Assembly (NCBI GenBank): GCA_030770425.1
Contig: JASJFT010000092.1
Span: forward strand, 62,001 to 126,000
Source of the DNA: Darksidea phi
Taxonomy: Eukaryota > Ascomycota > Dothideomycetes > Pleosporales > Lentitheciaceae
Direction of reading: 5' to 3'
DNA length: 64,000 bases
This document shows positions 10,227 through 21,604 of the stretch, piece by piece (within the stretch, counting starts at the first letter, position 1; each line of letters begins with the position of its first letter). A program made the translations under genes and the position numbers. Below the pieces are notes generated by a model. That model had not been told where the DNA came from. It ran no database searches and was given only the letters and a program-made list of their open reading frames with translations.

Positions 10227-11395
10227 ATGTCGCTCCTACGATGCTCTAGATCACTGTCCCTATCGTCAAGCTTCGCTCTACGACTCGCTAGCATATCACA
10301 TGCGGGGTCAACAACCTGGCTGCGCCGCGCAGATTTTCAGACGCGTGGCAAGCACCATCGCTCGCGTCAAGCGCCCAAACCTTCAGTGCCCCCGCAGCAT
10401 GAACCCCAGCAGCCATCACATGTTCGAAACCAAGATGTTGGGAATCCAGAAATACTCTTCGGTGCAAGTACTGGAAATTACCAACATGCTGAAGAGGAAG
10501 AAGGTTTTCCCCGGGTGAATGTCCGATTCCTGCGGCCTGCAATCTTTATCCTCTCTATGTCGTCTACCATCTACGTGTCTTTAGCGTACCTCGAGGCCAA
10601 AAAGGAGCTGAAGCCAAGAACTCTCAAAGATTTTGTGCCGCAATGGCAAGTACAACGACGTACACCGCCGACGCCAACCGAAGTGGTTACCCGGGCATGG
10701 GACGAGCTCGACCCCATGTCCAAATTAAGCTGGGGCATCATCGGGAGCAACAGCGCCGTTCATCTCACCAAGTTGATGGTACCGAAGTACTGGAGTATGC
10801 TTTGGCACATGCCTGCACGTAATGTCAACTACTCCCTGGTTACGTCCACCTTTGTCCACTCGGGCCCCTTCCATCTGGGTGTCAATATGTGGGCATGCTA
10901 CAACTTCCTACCAGCAGTTGGCTATTCGAAGCTGTTCCGGGGAGATACTAATCACGTGCTCTCCTTCTACCTTGCCGCTGGACTTTTGTCCGGTTACGCT
11001 CAGCATGTGGCAAGCACCGTCTTCGCACGCGGTCGCACCATCCCACCAATGTTCGTCCCGTCTGGAGGTGCTAGTGGAGCACTTTTCGCCATTCTGGGTG
11101 TCTTCTGCACCCAATACCCAAATAATGGAATCGGTCTCATGTTCATCCCGTACTACGCGGATGCGCAGTATGTTCTCCCAGCAATAATGTTGTTCGATCT
11201 AGTTGGAATGGTTCGGGGTTATTCGTTCGTGAATCTTGGTCATGCAGTAAGTGAAGGAGATCTGTTCATGAAGTTTGAGTTAACACGTCGTAGGCGCATC
11301 TAGGAGGAGCTTCATTGGGCGTGGCATACTCCTACTTCGACGGGCACAGCAATCTCTGGCGGCCTCTCGTAGATTTCTGGAAGCGCCGTTTATAG
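10227..11395 (+). CDS. Rhomboid serine protease, mitochondrial PARL/Pcp1 type
   Basis: Two exons, 10227-11246 and 11294-11395, joined in phase 0 across a 47-bp intron, give 373 residues. Rhomboids are intramembrane serine proteases; fungal Pcp1 cleaves mitochondrial inner-membrane substrates such as the dynamin Mgm1 and cytochrome c peroxidase. The N-terminus (MSLLRCSRSLSLSSSFALRL) is Arg/Ser-rich without acids, like a mitochondrial presequence. A helix at about 103-120 precedes the six-helix core. HSGPFHLGVNMWACYNF (about 211-227) is the conserved loop with the HxxxN oxyanion residues. The catalytic Ser is S283 in GGASGALF and the catalytic His is H342 in GHAAHLGGASLGV. The last 33 residues, including that His, are in exon 2, so reading through the intron would lose the active site. 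Family assignment is firm, mitochondrial location likely. Confidence 0.92.
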
Positions 11396-11820
11396 AGTCC
11401 AATATTTCACGACGTTCATCTCGCTAAAATACTTCCGGTGTACCCTAGGGGCTGATTAGCATCATCGCGAGTCCTCTGTGGGCATGGGCGCCTACTTTCT
11501 CTAATGCGTTAGCTTCGATCGCGGCATGCACGAACCCGTTGCCAACATCGAAATGCATGCATCAAACTCTGAACCCTTGTACAACATGTTGTTTGTAGGT
11601 GTTAGTTGAAAACAATAGACAATGGGAATATGTTTGCTCCAGCGGCCACACACCGGTTGTAATGGTTTGTTCGCACAATCTGGTGAAGCGAAATAGCAAA
11701 CACTGCAAAGATGAATACCATTTAATCTCACTAACTGATCGCGTATCTTATTTCTCAGCACTACAGTCATCATGTCTGATCTGAATGCCATCAACGTTGT
11801 CGTAGGCCGTTTCCTAGACA
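11396..11820. other. Intergenic
   Basis: 3' flank of the rhomboid gene and the region before the BTB-like frame. An ATG at 11771 opens a 43-codon frame beginning MSDLNAINVVV that may be the decayed N-terminus of the BTB-like gene but is out of frame with it. Confidence 0.35.
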
Positions 11821-12705
11821 TTGGCCCACAACAATTCGCGATTACTTCTCGTGCCTGCCATGCATGCCGGTTCCTACAGAGCCTTCGGCAAAAACTCTGA
11901 ACTCCGCTTGGTCGAACCCAAAGCGCTCCACACTATCCTAACACATTTGCACGGCAACACCAACCTCTCAAAGTTCAACTCCCCAAAGACAAACGGAGAC
12001 CTCTTCTACGCTCGTACCTGAGCCCTCGCCTCTCAACTTGAGCTCCCAAACCTTCAAAACGCCCTCGTCGACAAGATGACAGATGTGTACAAGGGAGCTT
12101 GTCGTACGCCTACGCCTCGCCCACAGTACCCAGAAGATGGCGCTCTGGAGCTGGCTTTCGATGCATTGGAGGAAGAAGTTAAGCCTGACTGCGAAGCCGA
12201 GAAGTTCCTAATTTGGTTCGTCGGACGGCTGGCGCTGGATATCAAACAATTGAAAACCGCTTTGCGGGCCAGTCGAATCTCGAGAAGAGTGGGAAGGGAG
12301 ATAATCAGGGTCGCGCAGGACTCCGACAAAGATCCTATTCGACGTTGTAATGCTATGTTCCAGGTCTGCACTACCGGTGTACAGGATCGTCAGCTTCCAG
12401 TAGTCAAGCGCCCAAACGAGACCTTCGACCGCCTCCAACGGTGGACGTCGAAAAATAACGCCCGCTGCACGCCCTTTACTAGTCCATCAGTAAGCGGTAC
12501 TGCTTTCGACACGTTCCCAACAAATAGGTCAGATTACACGGTACGACCAGGTCTATACACTCCTAGAGAAGCAGCATTGTCAAAGATTTGGGACACAGAA
12601 GATAGCGAATATCATCCTTCATTTCCTCTTCCGCCGCCGCCTCCTCCTCCTCCAACTATTGGATCGAATCGCTCACAGCGCCGTGGATACACGGTTGTCA
12701 ACTGA
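11821..12705 (+). pseudogene. BTB/POZ-like protein with one in-frame TGA
   Basis: One reading frame runs from 11821 to the TAA/TGA end at 12705 except for a single TGA at 12019-12021. Before the stop, SYRAFGKNSELRLVEPKALHTILTH resembles the middle of a fungal BTB domain. After it, ALASQLELPNLQNALVDKM matches the post-BTB helices (typically LADKL-x-x-x-LQN-x-x-DK). An acidic domain, then a Pro-rich tail (PLPPPPPPPP, about 12630-12655) follow. Downstream ATG at 12076 could start a 209-residue product lacking the BTB half. A CGA-to-TGA change would explain the stop and is the kind of change RIP makes. No frameshift is needed. Alternatives are a shorter functional protein or stop-codon readthrough. 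The family call is moderate. Confidence 0.5.
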
Positions 12706-14542
12706 TTCCACTACATTATACGTAGTCACTACTATAACAGTCACACCACATAGAACAAGTCAGTATCAAAATCATGAATACTCTCAACGCTCCTCAGTGC
12801 AAACGTCCCACTCTCCAATAATACATCCCACTTTTCCTTTCAATGATTTTCCGACCCCAACAAATTCTTCACAGTCTCCTTAAAGATTTCATTTTACGCC
12901 TCGTCTGCAACCACCCCGTCTCGTACCAACGTTTCATAACATCAATCGAATTTCTTGCCGACCATCCCCATAAGCCTAAACTCATCAACCAATCCGTCTT
13001 CCTCTTCTTGACACCTCCCACCCCACTAATGAGGTCGAAAAAATTGCTGTAATATCATGCAAGGAAGAGCATCTCATCAGGTGATTTTCGCGGTATCTTA
13101 GATAATCGCAAAGAATGACGCTGTCGGTATGTGAGGACGTGGCGAGGTGCGGTGGTGGAGAGGCCGTGATAGCAGAATATTGTGCGGATTTCCATTAGAG
13201 ACGTTTGTGCACTGCTTTGGAGAGTTTCAAGTTTATAGTTTCAGCTAGGTATTGTTTAAATTAGGCTCTAGAAGCTGCGAGTTTGGCGATGTTGTGGTTC
13301 GTGGATGGCGTGTGTTAGAAGGTCGACCTTCTTGTGATGAATTGGAGTATCTCTGCGCGCTTTCCGAGGCTATCTTGTTCCTTGGAATGTTATTGCCATG
13401 AGCCCAAGGCTTCTCCGGCACAAAGTTTGAGGAAATGCTGAAGTTTTGGCGGCGAGCGGGCGGAGCTCGCGAACTTTTCGTTGTTGGTAGCAATGCCTGG
13501 GGTCTATGGAGCGATCGCGTCAACTGCTTCTGCAGTGAGGGTATTTTTTTTGTGTGCGTGTGCGTGTGTGCGGCTCAAGAGCCTGCTCATGATCCGTGGG
13601 GTCGATGGAAATTGTGAATGTTGAGGACTCAATAGGATGGAGGGGAACAATAAATGCTTCATTTTCGATCTTCGCAAATACTATTTTCTCTCTATGCGAA
13701 AATATACGATGAGACGGCCTCAACAGCGCTTTTCCGATGGGGCCGGTTGTATCGTCTTTCCTACTTCTAGCCTCGCAATCATGACTTTCTCGGTTCATCA
13801 ACGATACATTGGCGCGCCGTAAAACTAAACATTTGCTGGGCCGCGTACTATCAAGCAATTCTCTGATCCGGTGGAGGAAAGTAGCTCTACCGTGATGAGC
13901 TGTTCAATATATTCAACCGAGAGGAACAACACCTATGCATTCTTTTCGACAATTAATATTCATTATTACATCAGATGGGGTATCATCTTTCCCTAAACAC
14001 CTGCCGAGTACACTTCCTCCTTGAAAGCGGATGACGTATTCGTACCCCGAACGGAAAAAAACACGCAAAAAGCACGCAGAAAGCACGCGGAAAAAAGCAC
14101 GCGGAAAAGCGAAAACCAGCAGAAGAACGCCCAAACGCTATGCTATCTACATGATACCCCAGAGCTGACTTGAAACTTTTAGTAAGGTAAGGTGCAATTC
14201 GTAATTTGCTGCCTTGAAAACCATGCAAAATATGGTTGTTGAACGCAAAATAGGAGGAAAACTTCGAAAACTGTTTCCGAAAAGAATGGGGAGGAACGGG
14301 ATAGAGAAGAGGAAATCAGGGCCGAGAGACGAAACCGAACGATGCAACGAAGCCGAATTCGAAGTAGGTAATCTGGGCACCTAAACGGTGCTCTGACTAG
14401 TGGAGTCAGACTCGTCGGAAGGGCTTGGAGCCGACCAAGAAGAGAGCTCAAAAGAGTCGCGGGAACCCTGAGCTCGAAGGTCTTCTAGAACCTGCACACG
14501 ACGAACGACGTCAACTGAATCTGACCACTCTATGTTACTCAT
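12706..14542. other. Gene-poor stretch with short repeats
   Basis: About 1.8 kb without a convincing gene. It holds a GTGTGCGTGTGCGTGTGTGC tract at about 13552-13572 and an imperfect tandem repeat of AGCACGCGGAAAA type at about 14055-14112. Leftward frames at 13245-13523 and 13520-13858 have no motif and no splice support. Confidence 0.4.
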
Positions 14543-15415
14543 TCAGTTGTCGAGATTGTGTAGTCGGGCATCTACGGCGTCAAGCCGGTGACCGAAGTGA
14601 GCATCCTCAAGAGCTTGCAACCGAGATATGATATTGGCGCCTGCTAGGTTCCGGATGATTGCAATGAGCACGGAGTTCAACTCATTGTGCGTGGAAGGGT
14701 CGGCCATGCCTTGTTGTATCACTTGTATGGCGTGCCACATTTCGTCCATGGTTGGTGTAGGAGGGGTGGGAGAAGTAGGAGGAGTAGGCGGAGTAGGCGG
14801 CGAGACGGCAGCATCGGAATGAGGCGGCGTTTGGGGGGATAGATGGTCTTCATTGATGTGCTGATCCCCATCGGGGATAATTGTGTCAGTATCGGAGTCG
14901 ACATCTGAATCGGAGTCGAGTAAATCAGGCGAAGTGGCGTTTGGAACCGTGCGGTTGTTATTTTGATTTTCATTGGCATCGCCTAAGGAATCCATCCGTT
15001 GCATGACATGGTGGAAGGCAACAATTACAGAGTCGCTGATCATGACGATGGCCATGAATAGCTGAAATGAGACAGCCTTTACAATGGCAGATGAGATACG
15101 AGATATGCCATCTCTGTAATAATCAAGCCAATTTGGTAGTATTGAACATGCCGCCACGACGACAATCCAGATGCCGATGAGGAAAAGGTGGTCGAAGTCC
15201 CAGCTTGAGGCAGTATCGTGAAGAGGTTGGTTGCTATCCGCGTAGAACCTTAGGGTGCGCATTCGATGTTTATCCATTTTCTGGCGGCGCTCGACATCCT
15301 TTCTTTCCCTTCGTTCGAAGTCGTACACGATGTCGCCGAAAGCTGGCGCTGACGAGCTGTTCGGGCTTGTGTCGAGATTATAGAGTTGGTACAACCGAAG
15401 AGAGGCTTTTAAGAG
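14543..15415 (-). CDS. Unknown membrane protein, downstream half of a stop-interrupted frame
   Basis: An open frame of 291 codons without an early ATG: the first Met is about 45 codons in (MDKHRMRTLRF). It begins LLKASLRLYQLYNLDTSP and contains SAPAFGDIVYDFE. One or two membrane helices follow (HLFLIGIWIVVVAACSILP and AIVKAVSFQLFMAIVMISD). Then comes an Asp/Ser-rich stretch, a Pro-Thr repeat (PPTPPTPPTSPTPPTPT) and a C-terminal helical segment with leucine spacing (ISRLQALEDAHFGHRL) that could be a coiled coil. The frame is continuous with the upstream one (15416-15730) through a single TAG, so this is probably the second half of one protein. I do not recognise the family; it looks lineage-specific. 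Confidence 0.5.
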   Translation of the reverse strand, partial: LLKASLRLYQLYNLDTSPNSSSAPAFGDIVYDFERRERKDVERRQKMDKHRMRTLRFYADSNQPLHDTASSWDFDHLFLIGIWIVVVAACSILPNWLDYYRDGISRISSAIVKAVSFQLFMAIVMISDSVIVAFHHVMQRMDSLGDANENQNNNRTVPNATSPDLLDSDSDVDSDTDTIIPDGDQHINEDHLSPQTPPHSDAAVSPPTPPTPPTSPTPPTPTMDEMWHAIQVIQQGMADPSTHNELNSVLIAIIRNLAGANIISRLQALEDAHFGHRLDAVDARLHNLDN

Positions 15416-15730
15416 CTACTTGGTCTCGTGGTCGCTCACGATGTCTCCAAAGGTAGGCACAGGGGAGGTGTCAGGGTCGGTTTCGATGTTCCAAAGGATA
15501 GCATGGCGAGGGGGACGAGGCTCAGAAAGCATGATATAGTCGAAAGTAGGGAGGACGGGGTCGATGAGAGGGGTATGTCTGAATATTGCATTGAGACCGC
15601 ACCAGATGAGAATGGCACCCAGGAAAGTAGCGCCGGCTGCTATTGCAGGCCCAGCGACTTCGACATTTCCAGGCGGCTGCCCACCAGAGGCACCTAGTCT
15701 AGCAGCACGTAATATGCTGCATGTAGACAT
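15416..15730 (-). CDS. Unknown membrane protein, upstream half of the same frame
   Basis: Starting at the ATG at 15730 (MSTCSILRAARLGASGG) the frame runs 104 codons to TAG at 15418-15416. It has one hydrophobic helix (AGPAIAAGATFLGAILIWCG) and ends LWNIETDPDTSPVPTFGDIV plus SDHETK. The next reading frame starts in phase right after the TAG and carries a similar motif (LYNLDTSPNSSSAPAFGDIV), so an internal repeat is visible. A 54-bp intron from the GT of AAGTAG to a CAAG acceptor would remove the stop in frame, but it lacks a branch-site consensus. Options: two genes, a stop created by CAG-to-TAG, or an unusual intron. No function is known. Confidence 0.4.
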   Translation of the reverse strand: MSTCSILRAARLGASGGQPPGNVEVAGPAIAAGATFLGAILIWCGLNAIFRHTPLIDPVLPTFDYIMLSEPRPPRHAILWNIETDPDTSPVPTFGDIVSDHETK

Positions 15731-15870
15731 GGTTTCAGTTATTTTTTTCGTCCCCAGTATCATCATACTCGACCAATAAATGATAGTCGGCCGGATATGG
15801 AAGGCGACACTGCAATACATCGTCCACTTAGAAGCGGCCAGGAGTTGCTGTACTTCCCTGCAGACTCAAG

Positions 15871-16407
15871 ATGATGAAGTGTGAATATTCATTGATGGGT
15901 GATCGATTCCCTCAATTGCATTCCTACATCGATGAATACTTATACCGCAGTCAGGACAATCACATCAGTCGAGGGAAATTTTACGACTCCAGTTTGGACG
16001 TTGTGATTATGCTGCATTTTCGGCACCCCGCCCTCCCCCAAACAGCTCCAGCTTCAGCGGCGCGCCTCACAGTACGTTTCACGAGGGTGCGGAGTTCTAT
16101 CTACAGCTCTATTCCTCTCTATTCTTCCAGAAAGTATCTTACGACAGACGGAGAGCTAGTATTCGAGGAAAGTTGGATAGATCAAAGTCCCCAACGTTCC
16201 ATCTCCCGCTCGTGGGAAACCGAAGGGCGTCGCATAATTACAACGCGTTATCATGTTACTAAGACCGTCTTTCTAGGTACGACGCCCAAGGTTGAGGGAT
16301 TACCTGGGAATACTCAAGATGTGAACGTGGCGGGTCCAGAACATTCTTTCGAGAAGCATATTTTACTTTGGGCAGAGCGCTATCAGAATAGTATCCCACC
16401 TCACTAG
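15871..16407 (+). CDS. Unrecognised protein, possible 5' exon
   Basis: A 178-codon frame from ATG 15871 (the next Met is one codon on). It shows no signal peptide, helix or known domain; EESWIDQSPQRSISRSWETE and VFLGTTPKVEGLPGN are typical of soluble sequence. It is divergent from the membrane-protein frame at 14543-15730. A second rightward frame (16394-16775) follows closely and could be its next exon, since an AATAG acceptor lies at 16393, but no donor gives matching phase. I cannot assign a function. Confidence 0.3.
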   Translation: MMKCEYSLMGDRFPQLHSYIDEYLYRSQDNHISRGKFYDSSLDVVIMLHFRHPALPQTAPASAARLTVRFTRVRSSIYSSIPLYSSRKYLTTDGELVFEESWIDQSPQRSISRSWETEGRRIITTRYHVTKTVFLGTTPKVEGLPGNTQDVNVAGPEHSFEKHILLWAERYQNSIPPH

Positions 16408-16775
16408 CTTTCTTCCTACCGACCTCGATATCGGCCCTATTTCAGACCACGCCATGGCTCTACGGGATAACAACATACGACGAGTCCGAGTACGCAGACC
16501 CAGTGGATCCGCATCGTGTCACCTTCCGACCCATTTCGATGTTGGCGTCGCCAAGCTGGTTCCCTTATACCGAGCGTTTGGAAAGCATAGTCACGTCTGA
16601 TTACGATTACGATATGAGCATACTTATACTCTATTTCACGCGCGATGCAGAGGACCTTGAGGCGGCTGTTCTCTCCGCGTGGTGTAGGTTAGTTCCAATA
16701 CAGCCTGGGCTGCACAAGCTTTATTGGTGCAGAGATGAGCTTGATGGGGGGATGGTACGGCCTTTTGCTGGTTAG
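16394..16775 (+). CDS. Unrecognised protein fragment
   Basis: An open frame of about 126 codons without an early ATG (first Met at 16503). It contains FQTTPWLYGITTYDESEYAD and a C-terminal part with LILYFTRDAEDLEAAVLSAW. It reads like protein and may be a 3' exon of the preceding frame. No family is recognised. The overlapping third frame is also open here, which lowers confidence. Confidence 0.25.
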
Positions 16776-17221
16776 TAGAGTTTCAACGCCGGAACTCGGT
16801 CCTTAACTTATTGATTCGGTATCAGTATGAAACACTGAAGCCGACTGCAACATCTTCCGATCCATCTTCGCCTCTTCAGACGGCTCTCTAAAAGAGCCAT
16901 CGTATATAAAGCAAGGCCCTGACGCCACATCATTTCCCGTAAAGGCACCCACTCGACTGGAAAGACAACAGCACTATAGAAATACTGGATTTCATATTTC
17001 TCTCTGCGCTCATACCGACCGAAAAGCGCGCGTTTATATATTACCTGTACCGCTTCGCCGAGTACGTCTAACTCCATGACCCACACAGACGAAGAAACCA
17101 TGGTCAAACCCACCCAGCCCCTTCTTCCCCCGCAATTCCAACCCAGCACTCCCAACTCGCCCGAAAGCCGTCTACTTCTCCTCCGGTGGTACAAAAGCCT
17201 CCCCCAACGACATGCCTAGTT

Positions 17222-17222
<1 letters not shown>

Positions 17223-17301
<79 letters not shown>

Positions 17302-17336
17302 TTTTTTTAAATAAAAAAAAAAAAAAAAAAAAAAAA

Positions 17337-17370
<34 letters not shown>

Positions 17371-17432
17371 AAAANNNNNNNNNNGGAACAACGCCACGCG
17401 GGTGACAACACCCCCCCCCAACCAAAAAAAAA

Positions 17433-17472
<40 letters not shown>
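17223..17472. other. Assembly gap: 10 Ns between long poly-A tracts
   Basis: About 150 bp of nearly pure A, with scattered T, precede ten Ns at 17375-17384; after a short unique stretch a further A run of about 48 bp ends near 17471. Any open frame here (poly-Phe or poly-Lys) is meaningless. The flanks may not be truly adjacent, so distances across this point are unreliable. Confidence 0.95.
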
Positions 17473-17475
<3 letters not shown>

Positions 17476-17984
17476 CGCACGGGTGTACTGCACGCTAGGA
17501 TGCGCAAATATCCGCTCCAGAACCCAGACGATGCACAAAGTTAGTTACTCCTATGTGGATTCAGGCAATGAGGGGGCAGCCGGGTAGTGATCAAGATATG
17601 GAGTTTTAACACTGCGTTGGATGTATTTAGTACGAGTTACAAGCTGTTTAAAGATTGGGGTACGCGAGGAGTAAACTTCATCCGAAGGGGTCTTGGTGCC
17701 TAATTATCGTCTTACACCAGAGACCCCGTGCCATTGCCACGTAGTTTGTACACCTGAGTGACTGCCTCGGTTATGGAAGCGACACCGTGAATAGCTCCGC
17801 GGATCTGGTATCGAGCTTAAACGCAAGACTAACGGCTACTCTGCTAACAATGAGCTTGTAATTGTCAGTATAAACGCTTCTCTAAAGACTATATTATCAG
17901 AGATGACATAGTATTTCTTATAACTAGCACGCACTTATCACAAGTCTACTCCACCGCGAGTACGCCGGCTCGAACTAGCGGCCA
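17473..17984. other. Intergenic
   Basis: 3' flank of the PHD-finger gene. Nothing recognised. Confidence 0.4.
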
Positions 17985-20900
17985 CTAATTCATACCGTCG
18001 ATTGAGAGGCTCTGAAGCTTCGCTAACGCCTGGATCTCTATATCTTCCTCCAATTGATCCTCAGGCTCATACCCATCCTCGTCGTCGTCGGACCAGGCAG
18101 TAGCAGCCATTTCCTTGGGCTTGCACCCCCCTGTCAAGAGGTCAACAGCCTTAGGCCCAGAAACTTGCATCCCCTTTTGCATACACTCAACCTCCGTAAG
18201 CACCATCCTCGCGATTCTATCAAGCATCTCCTCGCAGTCCGGACAGTACCACTTGCTTACTTTCTCGATGCCCAAGTCCTTGACACAATCCTGGTGAAAG
18301 ACATGGTAATGACAGTGGCGGAAGTTGCACTCGACCAGGTTCGTATCATTCGCGTGCTGCACCTCACAATAGCAGATCTTTGGGTTTCCTCCGCAGCCCT
18401 GCTTGAATTCATCATATATCTGGCGAAGCTCATTGCGGGACACGGGCTCCTCTGAGTCGTTGTTTCGGAAAGCCAAGTGGCGATATACTTCAGTTTGATG
18501 CATCAGCCGTCCCTTTGCCTTACCGGCAAAGTACTCGCCGACCTCGTAGCACAGGCTTGTTGGCATATTTTTCGAGAACGCCTCTACACCGCGTTCAACC
18601 TTCAGACTCTCTTGCATGAGCCAACAGAGCATATCGTCATCAACAAGCATAAGCTTGCCCTTCGTGCGCGGATGAGCTTCATAGTAGGCAAAAAGCTTCT
18701 GCGCACGAGGGCCATTGAAAGGGCCTTCGTAGTATGCGTCTTTATCGGGATACACTACGAAGCACTGCTCATTGCGAGGATCCGAATGGCTGCAGTAGGG
18801 CTCATGGATAGGACAATTGATGGTATTGGATATCTCGAAAGCGCAGGTAGCAGTGTGCGCGCAGGAGTCGGTGAATATGATGTCCGGGCATGACAGACCA
18901 TCCACTATAAGATGGCGAGTGTACTTTTTCCAGTCGGCGTGGCGGCACGTGTTTGTGACTTCCATGGCTTTCCGTGGTGCCGGAGGATATGGGACTCCAC
19001 GAGCGGTAGCTGAAGTTGAGGATGATACGACAGGCGCGGCTACGGCGGATGTTACCTCTGATTGCTTTGCATTCTTCCTCGCAGGTATCTTCACTCTGTC
19101 TGCTTTGCCAAATACGAATTGCATCGATTTACCGATCGGAATCGGCGCCGAGGGTTGATGTTGAGCGACTTCAGCTGAGGCGACCTCGCGACTAGCCTTC
19201 CCTTTCCTGCCCATATCCATGTTAGTCATGATCTTTGTAGGAAGAACAGTTGCGCCAATGGTATGTCTCTCAAACTCTTTATGGGACTCGGAGTCCTTGG
19301 AAGCTTCCACATCGTTAGCATCTGTCACAGCTGATTCAGTCGTGTCATGGTCCTCAGCAACTGTAGCCTCGCTACTAGTTCCACTCTGATGATCGGCAGT
19401 CCCCCTAGCTTTTAGTTCAGCTTCGCCTTGTTTCTTCTTCTTCGCCTTCTTCTGTACGACGACCGGGTGTCCAACTTTGGCTTGCTCCCGGGGTTTCAGT
19501 GAGACTATTGTGATACCCGACAAGGTGGGCTTCGGCGTAGTCCTAGTGACCTGATACTCCGGTTCAATTTTGAAAGATGGAAGAGATTCTACCGTGGGCT
19601 CTGTAAGCGTCTCAAAAGTATATTGCGCCGAGCCAGAAGAACTCGCCGTGGTTGATGACTTCTCCAACGTATCCACATATGCCTGGATAGGCTGTCCCCT
19701 AGGTCTTACAACTGATGAGTAGGTTTTACGTAGCGCAGGGGTTGCATCACGCTTTGAGGGCGGTCCTGGGGATGAGCGATGCGGGGAACGTTTGCGGATA
19801 TTCGCTGATCTGATTGAGATTGGAAGATGGTGCGGCGATAAGTCTTTAACTTCGGGCCCGGCGTTCGGAACTATCCTCAATTGACGCGGCTGCTTTCGTT
19901 TGGAGACTCCTTGTGGTTCGGTAGGGGTGCGGGTAGGGCTCCGACGGATAGAAACGAACTCTTCGGGTTTTCCGCCGCTACCGATCCTCTTATGACCATA
20001 AAGAAGATGCCTGAGGTCGGGGCCATCAGATGGCAGAGAAGAGAGGTCTGCTTCTTGCCTCCAGTCCACCGCGCTCCCGTCATTGTCCTCGTCATCTTCC
20101 TCCTCGCACCCTTCTTCGATAGCATGTATGTTCCCAGAAGACATAGGCCGTACCGTAGGTGACTCGGAGAACTTCAGCCCGGTTCTCCAATCCTTCACTG
20201 CGTATCGCTCCTCGACGATATCGAAGCTGGCCCGATTCGTATATCGCAAGTAGGATGCTCTTCGCATTCTCACCTCCATCTCGTCCTTCTTCAAAAGCAG
20301 CAGATCTTCTACTACACGCTCTTTGAATTCAGTGACCAACTCCTTAAAGTATTTGAGATCTTTGCCCATTAGGCCTCGATTCTTGGTGTTGCGCTTGAGC
20401 AGTTGGGCAATGCGGAGGGTGTCGAGAATGCGGTCCATCTCGCCTTCGAAGTCAACGTCTGCGTCGGAAATACGGGCAAATTCCTTCATAACGCACCGCT
20501 TCGAACCGTTGTTGTAGACCTGAGCGTTATACCGCAGATGCTTTTCGATCTCGTCAATCTCTTCGGGGTTACGGGGGCCTTCAGCGTCGCCGTTGGTACT
20601 TGGGGGGTGCAGCACCGACTCGATGTACTTGATCTCATCCAAAGTGATGACGCGAGGCCTACCAGCCGCTCTTAGCAGGCGCTTCTGCTCCTTCTTGTCT
20701 TTCTTCTTCGCATGCGCATCTCCAGATGTAGATGACCGGTCATCATCGTCCAACGACTCGGTCTCTCTTCGTCTGGCACGGCCTCTTTCAGGCTCGTCCG
20801 AAGGCATAATCGGCCACTCTTCGCCGCAGCTCTCATAAATACTGCGGAGTCGTTCAGCCATGTCCTGGTGGCGCTTGTGATGTGCCTCGTCGGCCCCGTT

Positions 20901-21348
20901 GCACATGGCGCACATGTGGGCGCGATTGCGCATGAACATAGCCTGGTGGAAACGATGACATGGCTCGGCATGTAGCCCAAAGCATGAGGACCTGGCGCCG
21001 GGGTGGGACAGGGGACGTTCGCAAAACCCGCAATGATGCTCTGTAGAGGGGACGCGGTCAGTGACGGGTGTGGAAGGCACGATGGAGCGAACGACGACGC
21101 AACGGCTGCACCCAAGGCACCACCGGAGTTTACTTACTGAGGGCGGGGGAATCCTCCCATCTGTAAAGAAGGTCATTTCCCATAGCGAGCGAAGTGAGTA
21201 GCTTGGATGCGGGCGATGATGTTAGCGAGAAAGCATGTGCGAAGGTTGAGTCGGAAGGGTAGGGACGGGGCTCTGCTTCGGCACCGAAATCTAAAAAGCG
21301 GGTAGATGCAGTTTCTGGGTCAAGACATGCGGTGAAAGACAGGCCCAT
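17985..21348 (-). CDS. PHD-finger nuclear protein, Cys-rich N-terminus
   Basis: A 97-bp GTAAGT...CTACAG intron (21137-21041) joins exon 1 (21348-21138) to the long exon (21040-17985), giving about 1088 residues. The junction reads WEDSPALKHHCGFCERPL. Reading straight through the intron would give a false N-terminus. The start may be Met at 21348 or at 21183 (MGNDLLYRW). An N-terminal Cys/His cluster (HHCGFCERPL to HMCAMCNG) resembles a zinc-binding motif seen near the start of fungal PHD proteins. A long charged, low-complexity middle follows. The C-terminal PHD finger (about 955-1005) shows CYC, then CNFRHCHYHVFHQDC and WYCPDC, a C4HC3 set. PHD fingers read histone-tail marks, so a chromatin role is likely. 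No catalytic domain is seen. Confidence 0.85.
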
Positions 21349-21604
21349 GGCCGCCTGCTGGCTGGCAACTCCGGACGCGGGTGACCACAGATTGATTTTT
21401 GTATTCTTATTTTCGTTCTATTACAGAGAGCGAGAGTGGAGTGTGCGAAACACCGGGAAACGACTGCGGATACAGGGAAAAGGAATTTTGCGTTGGCAAA
21501 AGGAGCGTGGTGCGCCCATCTCAATTGAGAAGGGACGGCGCGGCAAAGCGGGAAGCCGCAGCCCAGCAGCCGGGCTATACACACGGCCAGCAAAACATAG
21601 ACAA

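Noticed and set aside
17223..17471. Poly-A tracts as retroposon tails
   Set aside because: No target-site duplication or retrogene body; both tracts flank Ns, so an assembly artefact is more likely.
17216..17538. Poly-Phe/poly-Lys open frames
   Set aside because: They translate homopolymer sequence around an N gap.
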